Shown: in pieces, positions 44,758-53,329 of the stretch
How the letters are laid out: each line of letters starts with the position of its first letter
Numbering within the stretch: the first letter of the stretch is position 1
Source: Pseudomonas frederiksbergensis
GTDB lineage: Bacteria; Pseudomonadota; Gammaproteobacteria; Pseudomonadales; Pseudomonadaceae
Reading direction: 5' to 3'
Assembly: GCF_035751725.1 (NCBI RefSeq)
Contig: NZ_CP142104.1
Span: 3,472,001-3,536,000 of the forward strand
DNA length: 64,000 bases
Translations under genes and position numbers: made by a program
The notes under the pieces: generated by a model
Database searches by the model: none
Seen by the model: the letters and a program-made list of their open reading frames with translations, nothing else
What the model was told of the DNA's origin: nothing

Positions 44758-45800
44758 CACTTGGCACCCGCAGGCTGCTCGGCAGCAATCATCCGATCGA
44801 GTACACGCCGCGCGCGGATGGCGCCTGCATCACCGATCAGCAGGACCGGTTTCAAGTCCCAGAACGAAGCATCGCCCATCATGCGCTGCTGGGCCTCGAG
44901 CATTGGCAAGTCTTCATCGGTAAAGGGCCGGTTGATCGCGGCCGCTTGTTCGTCAGCGAATCGCTCGGCGAATTCGCCCATTGCCTTGGGAAAACAGACT
45001 GAGAACCAATAGTGAGTCGTGGTCTCGGTCTCCGGGGTGAAGAGGTGCGGAATCGGTGTGGAAACGCCCTTATCCCTGGGGAGACCGGTCGCCACTGCGC
45101 CGGAAAACAGCAACATGTTCGCAGGCGCATCCCAACGCACATCGATCCAACGGTCCACTGGTGTGCCCTGAGGAATGTTCCAGGCGGTGTAGAGGAACTC
45201 CGGCATGATTTCCGCAACCGTCTGGCGATTGGACCAAACGGTGTTGCCCTCCTCTTGCACGCTGGTCAATGCACCCTTGACGCCATCGCCACCCAACGTA
45301 GACGGATGCAAGAACTCGATATGACTCAGGTCCATGATGTTGTCGGTTTCCAGCACGTAGTTGGCTTTCGCGTGCAGGTAGCGTTTGCCGACATACCAAT
45401 GGTCTTCATCCATGCAATTGAAATCCGGAATCAGCGTCGCATCGGCCAAGTGTGGATCACCCATCCAGATCCACAGCAGGCTGTAGCGTTCGACCAGCGG
45501 GTAGGCCTTGACCTTTGCCGCCTTGGGAATTGCACCATCGCCGTGGGGGTTATGCACACAGGCGCCACTGCCATCGAATTCCAGGCCGTGGTACGGACAA
45601 CGCACCGCATCGCCTTTGAGGATTCCCATGCCCAGGGGCGCGAAACGGTGAGGGCAGCGATCGGAAATGGCTTGGGCACTACCTTGGGTATCGCGGAAAA
45701 ACACCACGGGTTCATTGAGCAGGGTTCGTTGGAACAGCTCCCCGGCCTTGACCTCGGTGCCCCAGGCGGCTGCGTACCAGGTGTTGCGTAAAAAGCTCAT
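44757..45800 (-). CDS. Rieske non-haem iron oxygenase, VanA-like (copy 1)
   Basis: 347 residues. Rieske ligands Cys49, His51, Cys68 and His71 ([11 protein letters not shown] and [10 protein letters not shown]). Mononuclear iron ligands in [14 protein letters not shown] (His160, His165 and a later Asp). VanA-type enzymes remove methyl groups from methoxy- or N-methyl aromatics or hydroxylate rings. Overlaps of four bases with the upstream oxygenase and one with the reductase show tight coupling. Confidence 0.93.
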   Translation of the reverse strand: MSFLRNTWYAAAWGTEVKAGELFQRTLLNEPVVFFRDTQGSAQAISDRCPHRFAPLGMGILKGDAVRCPYHGLEFDGSGACVHNPHGDGAIPKAAKVKAYPLVERYSLLWIWMGDPHLADATLIPDFNCMDEDHWYVGKRYLHAKANYVLETDNIMDLSHIEFLHPSTLGGDGVKGALTSVQEEGNTVWSNRQTVAEIMPEFLYTAWNIPQGTPVDRWIDVRWDAPANMLLFSGAVATGLPRDKGVSTPIPHLFTPETETTTHYWFSVCFPKAMGEFAERFADEQAAAINRPFTDEDLPMLEAQQRMMGDASFWDLKPVLLIGDAGAIRARRVLDRMIAAEQPAGAK

Positions 45801-46870
45801 CGCGATTCCTCTTTTTCAAAGCTTGATGACGGGCTGGCGTGCGTCGTCGCACGCTCGGTTTCAATCAGCCGACGCAGGACACGTCGACAGCGCACGGCCC
45901 CTGCATCGACTGGCAACAGCACCGGGTTAAGGCCAAGCAGTTCAACCTCGCCAAGCTGGCGCTGTTGAGCCTCGACCATGGGTTTGTCCTCACCGGCAAA
46001 AATACCGATCAACATGTCCTGGACGAAGGCATTCAACTGCGCATTGTCCTGCTCGAAACTGCGCGTGTTGGCGAAGAAATAATGGGTGTTGGCCGCGTCC
46101 TGCGGCGTCATCAGATGCAGGTTCCAGGTCACGGGTCCCTCTTCCCTGGGGCGCCCTGGAGGCGTGGCGCCACTGCCCAGCAACATCAGACCGGGTGCGT
46201 GCCAGATGACTTCAGCCCAGACGTCTGCCCGGGTCGGGTCTTCAAGGTGAGCGCCGAACGCCGGCGGCGGCACATCGTCCGGCGCCCACCAACTGATGCG
46301 CACGCGATCGTTGGGCAATTCCTCGATGTCGGCGCGCGTGCGTGACAAGGCTCCGCCACCGAGCGTGTCCGGGTGCAGGAAATCAACGTGGCTCAGGTCC
46401 ATGATGTTGTCGGACAGCAGTTCGTAGTGCGCGCGCGTCGGCAGATACCCATGCCCCTTGGCGTGGGTTGGCGCCTGGTCGAGGAAAGAGAAATCAGGAA
46501 TCAAGGTGCCGCTGGCCAGGTGACGATCGCCTGGCCAGACCCAGATAGCCCCGTGGCGCTCAACCACCGCGAAGCCGCTAACACAGGCGGCCTTGGGGAT
46601 GTTTCCTTCGCCATGGGGATTGTGCGTACATTGGCCGCTGCCATCGAAACGCAAGCCGTGGTACGGGCACTGAACGCTGTCACCGACAATCTTTCCCATG
46701 TGCAGCGGGGCAAAACGGTGCGGGCAACGATCAGCCAGCGCTTGGATCCGCCCCTGGCTGTCGCGAAAGAAGACCATGGGTTGTTCGACGATGGTCCTGC
46801 CAAGCATCGACCCTGGCGCCAGCTCGTCCGCCCACCCGGCGATGTACCAGGTGTTGAGCAAATAACTCAT
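45797..46870 (-). CDS. Rieske non-haem iron oxygenase, VanA-like (copy 2)
   Basis: 357 residues, paralogue of the next gene. Rieske ligands at the same positions (Cys49, His51, Cys68, His71) and iron ligands in [14 protein letters not shown] (His161, His166). The catalytic domains of the two differ clearly, so they may act on two substrates or in sequence, as NdmA and NdmB do with methylxanthines, rather than as alpha/beta subunits. AGAGGAG and an A-rich leader precede the ATG; it may be the first gene of a sub-operon. Confidence 0.93.
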   Translation of the reverse strand: MSYLLNTWYIAGWADELAPGSMLGRTIVEQPMVFFRDSQGRIQALADRCPHRFAPLHMGKIVGDSVQCPYHGLRFDGSGQCTHNPHGEGNIPKAACVSGFAVVERHGAIWVWPGDRHLASGTLIPDFSFLDQAPTHAKGHGYLPTRAHYELLSDNIMDLSHVDFLHPDTLGGGALSRTRADIEELPNDRVRISWWAPDDVPPPAFGAHLEDPTRADVWAEVIWHAPGLMLLGSGATPPGRPREEGPVTWNLHLMTPQDAANTHYFFANTRSFEQDNAQLNAFVQDMLIGIFAGEDKPMVEAQQRQLGEVELLGLNPVLLPVDAGAVRCRRVLRRLIETERATTHASPSSSFEKEESR

Positions 46871-46880
46871 GTTGCTCTCC

Positions 46881-46899
46881 TCTTGTTCTTGTTTTCTTG
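46881..46899 (-). promoter_or_regulatory. Possible Hfq/Crc target before Rieske copy 2
   Basis: On the minus strand AAGAAAACAAGAACAAGAGG leads directly into the Shine-Dalgarno; it matches the repeated AAnAAnAA pattern. Confidence 0.45.
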
Positions 46900-46909
46900 A
46901 GACGTGAGA

Positions 46910-48112
46910 TCAGCGATCAAGCTCTGCGGCTGCCGCAGCGGGAAAAGCCGACCCGCTGCCGCGCAACCGCATACAGGCCACAGCCACCACAAACTGAACA
47001 CCCGCAACGATTCCCAACGCGGCGGGCAAGGCGCTGCTCAACCCACCGGTGATCGCCAGCACCACCAGCGGGCTGGCGAACTCACCGGCGAAGAACATCG
47101 CCGTGAAGCCGCCGGCGGCGCGGCCGCGCTGCTGGAAATCGACTTGGGCCATGATCCAGGTGAGCAGGGTCGGCATCATCAGGCCAATACCCAGGCCGTT
47201 GATCAGTACGGCGATCACCACCCAGCCATGGCTGTCGGCCACCGCCAACAACCCGCCGCCCATACCAGCGGCGACGAAAGCCAGGAGCATCTGCCGGTGT
47301 GCCGGCACGCCACTGAACAGACGGAAACTCAACGCGCCAATCAATACACCGAGCTGATTGGCGCCCATGGTCAAGCCGATCCGCTGCGACCCTTCGACAT
47401 GCAGCAGGTTGAGCAAATAACCGACTTGTACCGGCACGATGAACAGGCTCAAGCCCGCCAGGAATGCCAGGACATACAACGGCGCCAAGGTGCGCCAGGG
47501 AAATGCCCTGCTTATCGCCTTCTTCTCGATGACCGCATGCCCACGCGGCTCCCACAGCAACCAGGCCATCAGCGGCAGCAACACCAGCCCCAACCCATAC
47601 AACGCAAACGGTGTACGCCAGCCGTGTTCGCCGAGCACTCCCCCGACGGCAATGAAAATCGCCGCCGACAAGGAGGTCGCCACCATTTGCAGGGCGAACA
47701 TGCGTTCGCGCCGCGCGCCGCTGTAGTAGTCGCCCATCATCGTGGTGCAGCAGGTCATGATCGCTGCCTCGGCCAGGCCGATGCCGGCGCGACTGACTAC
47801 GATCGCCTGCAACGAATCCAGCCAGAGCGGCAGCACGCCACAGATGGTGTAGAGGCACATCGCACCGATCAGCAACGGCTTGCGCCCGAGTCGGTCGGCG
47901 ATGATTCCGGCGAAGGGTGCAAACAGGGCAATCATTAGCGCCGGTAGCGTCAGGGCGATGGGAACCAGCACCGCGACGCCCTGGGTGTCAGCGAAGTGTT
48001 CCTGCATTTGCGGCAGGACGGGGGCCAGCAGCACAGCCCCCAGGACCGGCAAGCAACTGCCGAGCAACAGCAACAAGGACTGCGGCAACCGCGCCTGGCG
48101 TTCAACGTTCAT
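46910..48112 (-). CDS. MFS transporter
   Basis: 400 residues from the ATG at 48112 (GGAGG 6 bases upstream), about 12 membrane segments. MFS motif A-like ADRLGRKPLLIGAMCLY after helix 2 is seen, and AEAAIMTCCTTMMGDYYSGA lies in the middle. The type resembles drug/metabolite antiporters or aromatic acid carriers. It lies 39 bases before the Rieske gene and overlaps a 38-codon ORF upstream. It probably imports the substrate or exports an intermediate. Confidence 0.9.
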   Translation of the reverse strand: MNVERQARLPQSLLLLLGSCLPVLGAVLLAPVLPQMQEHFADTQGVAVLVPIALTLPALMIALFAPFAGIIADRLGRKPLLIGAMCLYTICGVLPLWLDSLQAIVVSRAGIGLAEAAIMTCCTTMMGDYYSGARRERMFALQMVATSLSAAIFIAVGGVLGEHGWRTPFALYGLGLVLLPLMAWLLWEPRGHAVIEKKAISRAFPWRTLAPLYVLAFLAGLSLFIVPVQVGYLLNLLHVEGSQRIGLTMGANQLGVLIGALSFRLFSGVPAHRQMLLAFVAAGMGGGLLAVADSHGWVVIAVLINGLGIGLMMPTLLTWIMAQVDFQQRGRAAGGFTAMFFAGEFASPLVVLAITGGLSSALPAALGIVAGVQFVVAVACMRLRGSGSAFPAAAAAELDR

Positions 48113-48218
48113 CACGCACCTCCGGTGGTTGGGTCGCGCAGAACGCCACCCCGTAAGCGATCAGACCGGTTCGAAGCGCTAGCCAGAGATGCTGCTGGAA
48201 TTGATACATGCGAGGCAT
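48102..48218 (-). CDS. Possible small membrane-associated protein, 38 residues
   Basis: An ATG at 48218 with AAAGGA 8 bases upstream opens MPRMYQFQQHLWLALRTGLI, then AYGVAFCATQPPEVRDER. It ends ten bases inside the MFS gene, so translation of the two would be coupled. The middle is hydrophobic. An A-rich GACAATAAGAAAGG leader precedes it. It could be a leader peptide or a small protein; no homologue is known to me. Confidence 0.45.
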   Translation of the reverse strand: MPRMYQFQQHLWLALRTGLIAYGVAFCATQPPEVRDER

Positions 48219-48238
48219 GGGAACGTCCTTTCTTATTG

Positions 48239-50773
48239 TCATGACGCAATGGGTTGGGCGGCGGGCGTTGCGCGTTGGTCGTGGTCCGGGGTCTGCGAAC
48301 CAAGGGCCCGCTGCACGCAATCGCCCTCCTCGACCAAGGCAGGCGTGAGCGGCACGCTTGTCGTCAGGCTGGGTTCCGCCGACGTCTGTTCCCGGCTGAT
48401 CCGCTCGCTCGGCAACAGGAAGTGCGCCAGGGCCGGCAACAGGACCAGCGCACCGACCATGTTCCAGACGAACATGAACGCCAGCAGCACGCCCATGTCG
48501 GCCTGGAACTTGATCGGCGAAAACATCCAGGTGGCCACGCCGATCGCCAGGGTCACACCGGTCAGCATCACCACCTTGCCGGTGGACAGCAGCGCCCGGT
48601 AATACGCCTCCGACAGGCTGGTGCCCTGGCGCATATGGCCGAGCAGGATGCTCATCACGTACAGCGCATAGTCGACGCCGATGCCCACGCCGAGGGCGAT
48701 CACCGGCAGGGTCGCGACCTTGACGCCGATGTTCAGCCAGACCATCAGCGCTTCACAGAGGATCGAGGTGAGCATCAGCGGAATCACCGCACACACCGTG
48801 GCGCGCCAGGAGCGGAAGGTGATCAGACAGAGCAGGATCACCGCACCGTAGACCCAGAACAGCATTTCCCGATTGGCCTGCTTGACTACAATATTGGTCG
48901 CGGCCTCGATCCCGGCATTACCGGCAGCCAGGAGGAACTGGACGTCGTCGGTATTGTTAGCGGCGGCAAATTGTTCGACGTGATCCACCAGGCCGCTGAG
49001 GGTTTGCGCCTTGTGGTCGGAAAGGTAGGCGTACAAGGTCAGCAGGCTGCAGTCTTCGTTGTACAACCCGCGTGGCGCCCCGGCGGTGACCATATTGAGC
49101 ATCGCCTGGTTGTTCTGCAGTTCGTACCACTTCGGGCTGCCTTCGCTCAGGCCCACCAGCATGCGGCGGTTGAGCAACGCCAGGGAGTTGGTCGAATCCA
49201 CCCCTGGCAAGGTGCGCAACTGCCAGTCGAGGGCATCGACTTTGTTCAAGATGTCATAGCGCGAACAGGCGCCGGCGGGGGTCTTGATCATCACCGCGAA
49301 CAGATCGCTGCTGGCGCCGTAATGCCGGGTCAGGAATGCATCATCCTGGTTGTAGCGTGAGTCGGCCCGTAGCTCCGGCGCGCCCGCATCCAGATCACCG
49401 ACTTTCAACTGCAGGCTGACGATGAAGCCGAGCGTCGCCAACGCCAGGCTCAGGGCGATGCACAACGCTGCCCAGCGGCGCTGGGTGAACAGGTCGAGGA
49501 AACGCCAAAACCCGTGGCGATGCTGGCCCGCTTGTTCAGCGTGCTCGCTTTTCAGGCTCAGTTGCGCCGCGCGGCCGCTGACCCCGACATAGGAAAGCAG
49601 TATCGGCAGCAGGATCAAGTTGGTGAAGATCAGCACCGCGACGCCGATGCTGGCGATCATCGCCAGGTCCTGGATCACCTGGATCTTGATGATCATCAGC
49701 ACCGCGAAACCCACCGCATCACACAGCAGCGCGGTAAGACCGGCAAGGAACAGACGGCGGAAGGTAAAGCGCGCGGCGACGACCCGGTGCATGCCGCGCC
49801 CGATATCCTGCATGATGCCGTTCATCTTCTGTGCGCCATGGCTCATGCCAATGGCAAACACCAGGAACGGCACCAGCACTGAGTAGGGATCCAGTTGATA
49901 ATCCAGCAGCGGCAGCAAGCCGAGCTGCCAGACCACCGCCACCAACGAGCAGAACACCACCAACAGGGTGCTGCGAATGCAGCGGGTGTACCAATAAAGC
50001 ACCACCGTGGTGATCAGGATCGCCACGGCGAAGAAGATCAGGATCTGCCGCAGGCCGGCGATGAGATCGCCGACTTTCTTGGCGAAACCGGTGATGCGGA
50101 TGTCGATGCTGTCGCTCTGGTATTGGCTGCGCAACGACTCCAACTGTTGCGACAGCCGGGTGTAGTCCAATGGTTGACCATCGGGAGTCCGCTGCAGCAG
50201 CGGTACTTGGATGATGCTCGATGCCTGGTCGAACGCCACCAGTTGGCCGATTTCGTTGGACAACTGCACGTTGCGCCGCAATGCCGAAAGGCTTGCTGCG
50301 CCGCCATCGTAGTTGTCCGGAATGACCGGCCCACCCTCCAGACCCGCTTCTGTCACCGCGACCCAGCGTGTGGCGGGCGTCCATAACGACTTCATGTAGG
50401 CGCGATCGACACCGGGCAGCAGGTAGATCTTGTCGCTCAATGCCTGCAAGGTCTTGAGGTAGTCAGCGTCATAGATCTCGCCCCGCTTGTTGACCACGGC
50501 GATGCGCACCGCATTGCCCAGCCCGCTCAACTCCTTCTGGTGCTCAAGGTAGTTGGCGATATAGGGGTGATGGGTGGGAATCATTTTTTCGAAACTGGCA
50601 TTGAGCTCGACACGGCTGGACTGCCAACCCAGCACCAGCGTGGTCGCAAGGCACAGCAGCAACACCCACAGACGATGGTTGAACAATGCTCGTTCGAGCA
50701 CCGAGCCGGAACGCGGATCAAAGTCATCGAGCGCATTCGCTGGGGACTGGAAAAACTTACCAGGGGACGTCAT
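48239..50773 (-). CDS. RND/MMPL family transporter
   Basis: 844 residues from the ATG at 50773 (GAGG 3 bases upstream). Two repeats each with one plus five membrane helices and a large periplasmic loop; the first helix is at about residue 30. MSHGAQKMNGIMQD and GVGIGVDYALYVMSILLGHM carry the charged residues of the proton path. Such MMPL-like RND proteins occur beside DUF1302/DUF1329/YCF48 genes in clusters for hydrophobic substrates. It probably moves the substrate or a lipid-like product between membrane and periplasm. Confidence 0.92.
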   Translation of the reverse strand: MTSPGKFFQSPANALDDFDPRSGSVLERALFNHRLWVLLLCLATTLVLGWQSSRVELNASFEKMIPTHHPYIANYLEHQKELSGLGNAVRIAVVNKRGEIYDADYLKTLQALSDKIYLLPGVDRAYMKSLWTPATRWVAVTEAGLEGGPVIPDNYDGGAASLSALRRNVQLSNEIGQLVAFDQASSIIQVPLLQRTPDGQPLDYTRLSQQLESLRSQYQSDSIDIRITGFAKKVGDLIAGLRQILIFFAVAILITTVVLYWYTRCIRSTLLVVFCSLVAVVWQLGLLPLLDYQLDPYSVLVPFLVFAIGMSHGAQKMNGIMQDIGRGMHRVVAARFTFRRLFLAGLTALLCDAVGFAVLMIIKIQVIQDLAMIASIGVAVLIFTNLILLPILLSYVGVSGRAAQLSLKSEHAEQAGQHRHGFWRFLDLFTQRRWAALCIALSLALATLGFIVSLQLKVGDLDAGAPELRADSRYNQDDAFLTRHYGASSDLFAVMIKTPAGACSRYDILNKVDALDWQLRTLPGVDSTNSLALLNRRMLVGLSEGSPKWYELQNNQAMLNMVTAGAPRGLYNEDCSLLTLYAYLSDHKAQTLSGLVDHVEQFAAANNTDDVQFLLAAGNAGIEAATNIVVKQANREMLFWVYGAVILLCLITFRSWRATVCAVIPLMLTSILCEALMVWLNIGVKVATLPVIALGVGIGVDYALYVMSILLGHMRQGTSLSEAYYRALLSTGKVVMLTGVTLAIGVATWMFSPIKFQADMGVLLAFMFVWNMVGALVLLPALAHFLLPSERISREQTSAEPSLTTSVPLTPALVEEGDCVQRALGSQTPDHDQRATPAAQPIAS

Positions 50774-50777
50774 AACC

Positions 50778-51881
50778 TCACTCCGAAGCGGCAGTGGCTG
50801 GCTGCGCGAGACGCTGCAGCCCGGTGAAACCGGCAACGATCAGACTGCCATCGGCGGCCTCGATCACACTTGAAACAGGTTTGCCCAAGGGTTTGCCCAG
50901 TGGCAGCAGCGCTGCTCCGGTCTGCTCGCTGTTGCGAAACAGCATGCCGCCCTGGTTGACCAGCAGCAGTTGGCCGTCGGCCAGGCGGATGGAGTCGTTG
51001 AAGGAGATGGGTACGGGAACTGACAGGCGCTGGAAACTTGCACCAGCGTCCTGGGAGATAAAGGCATTGCCCTTCAGGCCGGCGACCACCAGCGCGCCGT
51101 CGGCACGACTCTGCAGCGTGAAGAAACTGCCTTCGTAAGGGCTGTCCAACTGGCTGAACGACATCGCGTCGTCGTCCGAGCGCGCCAGGTAGCCCTGCTC
51201 ACCCGCCAGGAACCAACGCGGTCCCTGAACACTGATGGCGTACAAGTGCAAGCCGCTCGGGTTGGCGATGCTCCCCATCAATGACTGCCAGGTCGCACCG
51301 CCATCGGTGGTCTGCAGCGCCAAGCCGTAGGCCCCAACAATCACCCCACGATGCGCATCGATGAACTGGAGCGCCAGGAACGGTTTGTCCGCCCCATCGG
51401 CAACAAGACGCTCGGCATTTTGTACCCGTGCCAGGGCGTCGTCCGGGTTGGCTGCCGTGGCCTGCTCAGCCTTGGCGGCATCCAGTTCGAGCCGTGCCAC
51501 GCGCACGCCGTCGAGCTGCAGCGTCCAGTGCTCGCCGCCATCACGCGTCGTCAGCACAACGCCTGTGTGGCCGACCGCCCAGCCCTGTCGCGCATCGACA
51601 AACTGCACCGCCGTCAGGCTCACCGACACTGGCACCGAAGCCTGGCGCCAGCTTTGCCCGTTGTCGTCGGAGAGTAGCACCAGGCCGCGCTCGCCCACCG
51701 CAACGAGACGTGTACCTGCACGCGCCAGGCCGATCAAAACGCCGTTCTGCGCAGCCGGTACCTGCATGGCAGGGGTATTCAGCGGCACGTCCACGACAGC
51801 CGTGCCGGCCAGGCACTCACTCGTGGCGAAGGGCAAATGCAGGGCCAGGAGCAACGCGCTCGCCTGACTGATTCTGTTCAT
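50778..51881 (-). CDS. YCF48/BNR-repeat beta-propeller protein
   Basis: 367 residues with an N-terminal signal peptide (about 1-26). Repeated DNGQSWRQ, DGGEHWTL, DGGATWQS and DAGASFQR motifs every 45-60 residues show a photosystem-assembly-like (YCF48) or sialidase-type propeller in the periplasm. A partner of the RND gene that starts four bases after it. The role is probably structural, holding together the envelope module. Confidence 0.88.
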   Translation of the reverse strand: MNRISQASALLLALHLPFATSECLAGTAVVDVPLNTPAMQVPAAQNGVLIGLARAGTRLVAVGERGLVLLSDDNGQSWRQASVPVSVSLTAVQFVDARQGWAVGHTGVVLTTRDGGEHWTLQLDGVRVARLELDAAKAEQATAANPDDALARVQNAERLVADGADKPFLALQFIDAHRGVIVGAYGLALQTTDGGATWQSLMGSIANPSGLHLYAISVQGPRWFLAGEQGYLARSDDDAMSFSQLDSPYEGSFFTLQSRADGALVVAGLKGNAFISQDAGASFQRLSVPVPISFNDSIRLADGQLLLVNQGGMLFRNSEQTGAALLPLGKPLGKPVSSVIEAADGSLIVAGFTGLQRLAQPATAASE

Positions 51882-51952
51882 AACCTACCTCGGACAAACA
51901 CTCGTATCCCAAGGGCAGCCCGACAGGCCTGCCCTTCACTCTCGGCTCAGGT

Positions 51953-53317
51953 CTAACGCACGCCGCGCCCAGCCATTGCCGCCGGCGAGAACTCCGAGAC
52001 CTTGTAGCGATCAACCGCGCGATACTGGTCCGGCAACCCCGCATAGAGATTCTGGATAAACCACGCACCGGAGGTCAGGTCGTAGAAACCGGAGGACAGT
52101 TGCACCAGGCCTGGCAGGTCGGGCAGCACGGAAGGCAGCGACCAGAGGGTCTTGGCCAGTTGACCGCTGGCGTCCCAGCGATCGGCGAGCAGGGCTTGCC
52201 AAGTGTCCTCGTCGAGGTAGTAGCGGCCCTTGGGCAACTGATGGCGCTTGCCGGCGGCCACCGTCGACTCGACCACCCAGACGCGGTGCAACTCCCAGCG
52301 CACGTAATCGGGGTTCAGATGATGCTTGCCCAACAGGTCCTGCGGCTGGGCAGCGTTCTGCACCTTGTTGGTGTTGTAGGGGACATAGATCTCCTGCTTG
52401 CCAACCAGCTTCCAGTCGAAGCGGTCCGTGCGCCCGCCCCACACGCTCAGCTCATCGAAGGACATGACCCCGGCGGTGGAAGGCGTCGGCGTATCACAGC
52501 AAGCGTTGGGGAGCGTGCGCACCCGGCGCTGGCCGCTCAGGTAGACATGAGCCTGGGATTTGTCGCCGTTGATGTTTTCACGCCCAAGGATCTGCTCGCC
52601 GGCACGAATCGCCGGGCCAAGATTGACGAAGTGCACCAGCCAGTAGTCGCCCGAGTAATTTTCAGGGCCGCCCTCCTGGAAGTAGTAGGGCATTTCCTGG
52701 GTCAACAGGCCGTCGCTGGTCATCACCTGGTTGCCGTCGGCAGTCATCAGATAGTGGCGGAAATGCCCCGCCACCGAGGTGCCGCGCCAGTTCAGCAAAT
52801 GGTTCCAGATCGCTTCGGTGCCGTTCTGTGGAATCGGAAACGGGATCCCGCCGTAGGCACCATCGGGGATCAGGCCGGCGCTGCTGTCGACCAGTTTGGC
52901 GCGGGTCGCATTCTTGAACGTGTTGTCATAGACCCACTGCGGCGCGGCCGCCGTGCGCCGGGTCGGATAGACATCGATGCGATAGGTGTCCGGGAAACGC
53001 TTGAACAGCTCCTTGGTGCCGTCGCTGAGCTTGTCGGCGTACTTGGCCAGGTTCTGGGCAGTGATGCTGTACAAGGGTTTGTCTGCGGCAAACGGATCGC
53101 TGCGTTTGCCGCCCGGGACGTAGCCTGGATCAACCTTGGTGTAGCCACCGTCCCAGGCCGGAATGCTGCCATCGGCATTGCCGGCTTTCTCGGCACCGAA
53201 GGGCGTCAGGGTCTTGCCCAGCGCGGCCGCTTGTTCGGCGCTGGCGGCCAAGGCCATCGGCGCGGCGGCGGCCAGCAGGGTTAAGCACAAGGCCTTTAGA
53301 GTGAACTGAATGGTCAT
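51953..53317 (-). CDS. DUF1329 domain-containing protein
   Basis: 454 residues from the ATG at 53317 (GAGGA 7 bases upstream; the in-frame TTG at 53323 is less likely). Signal peptide about 1-24. Typical blocks are AALGKTLTPFGAEKAGNADG near the N-terminus, AGQRRV-type SGQRRVRTLPNACCDTP and WELHRVWVVES. It is an outer-membrane/periplasmic LolA/LppX-like fold protein, probably handling lipids or hydrophobic compounds, and is almost always next to a DUF1302 gene, as here. Confidence 0.9.
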   Translation of the reverse strand: MTIQFTLKALCLTLLAAAAPMALAASAEQAAALGKTLTPFGAEKAGNADGSIPAWDGGYTKVDPGYVPGGKRSDPFAADKPLYSITAQNLAKYADKLSDGTKELFKRFPDTYRIDVYPTRRTAAAPQWVYDNTFKNATRAKLVDSSAGLIPDGAYGGIPFPIPQNGTEAIWNHLLNWRGTSVAGHFRHYLMTADGNQVMTSDGLLTQEMPYYFQEGGPENYSGDYWLVHFVNLGPAIRAGEQILGRENINGDKSQAHVYLSGQRRVRTLPNACCDTPTPSTAGVMSFDELSVWGGRTDRFDWKLVGKQEIYVPYNTNKVQNAAQPQDLLGKHHLNPDYVRWELHRVWVVESTVAAGKRHQLPKGRYYLDEDTWQALLADRWDASGQLAKTLWSLPSVLPDLPGLVQLSSGFYDLTSGAWFIQNLYAGLPDQYRAVDRYKVSEFSPAAMAGRGVR

Positions 53318-53329
53318 GCGCAAATCCTC

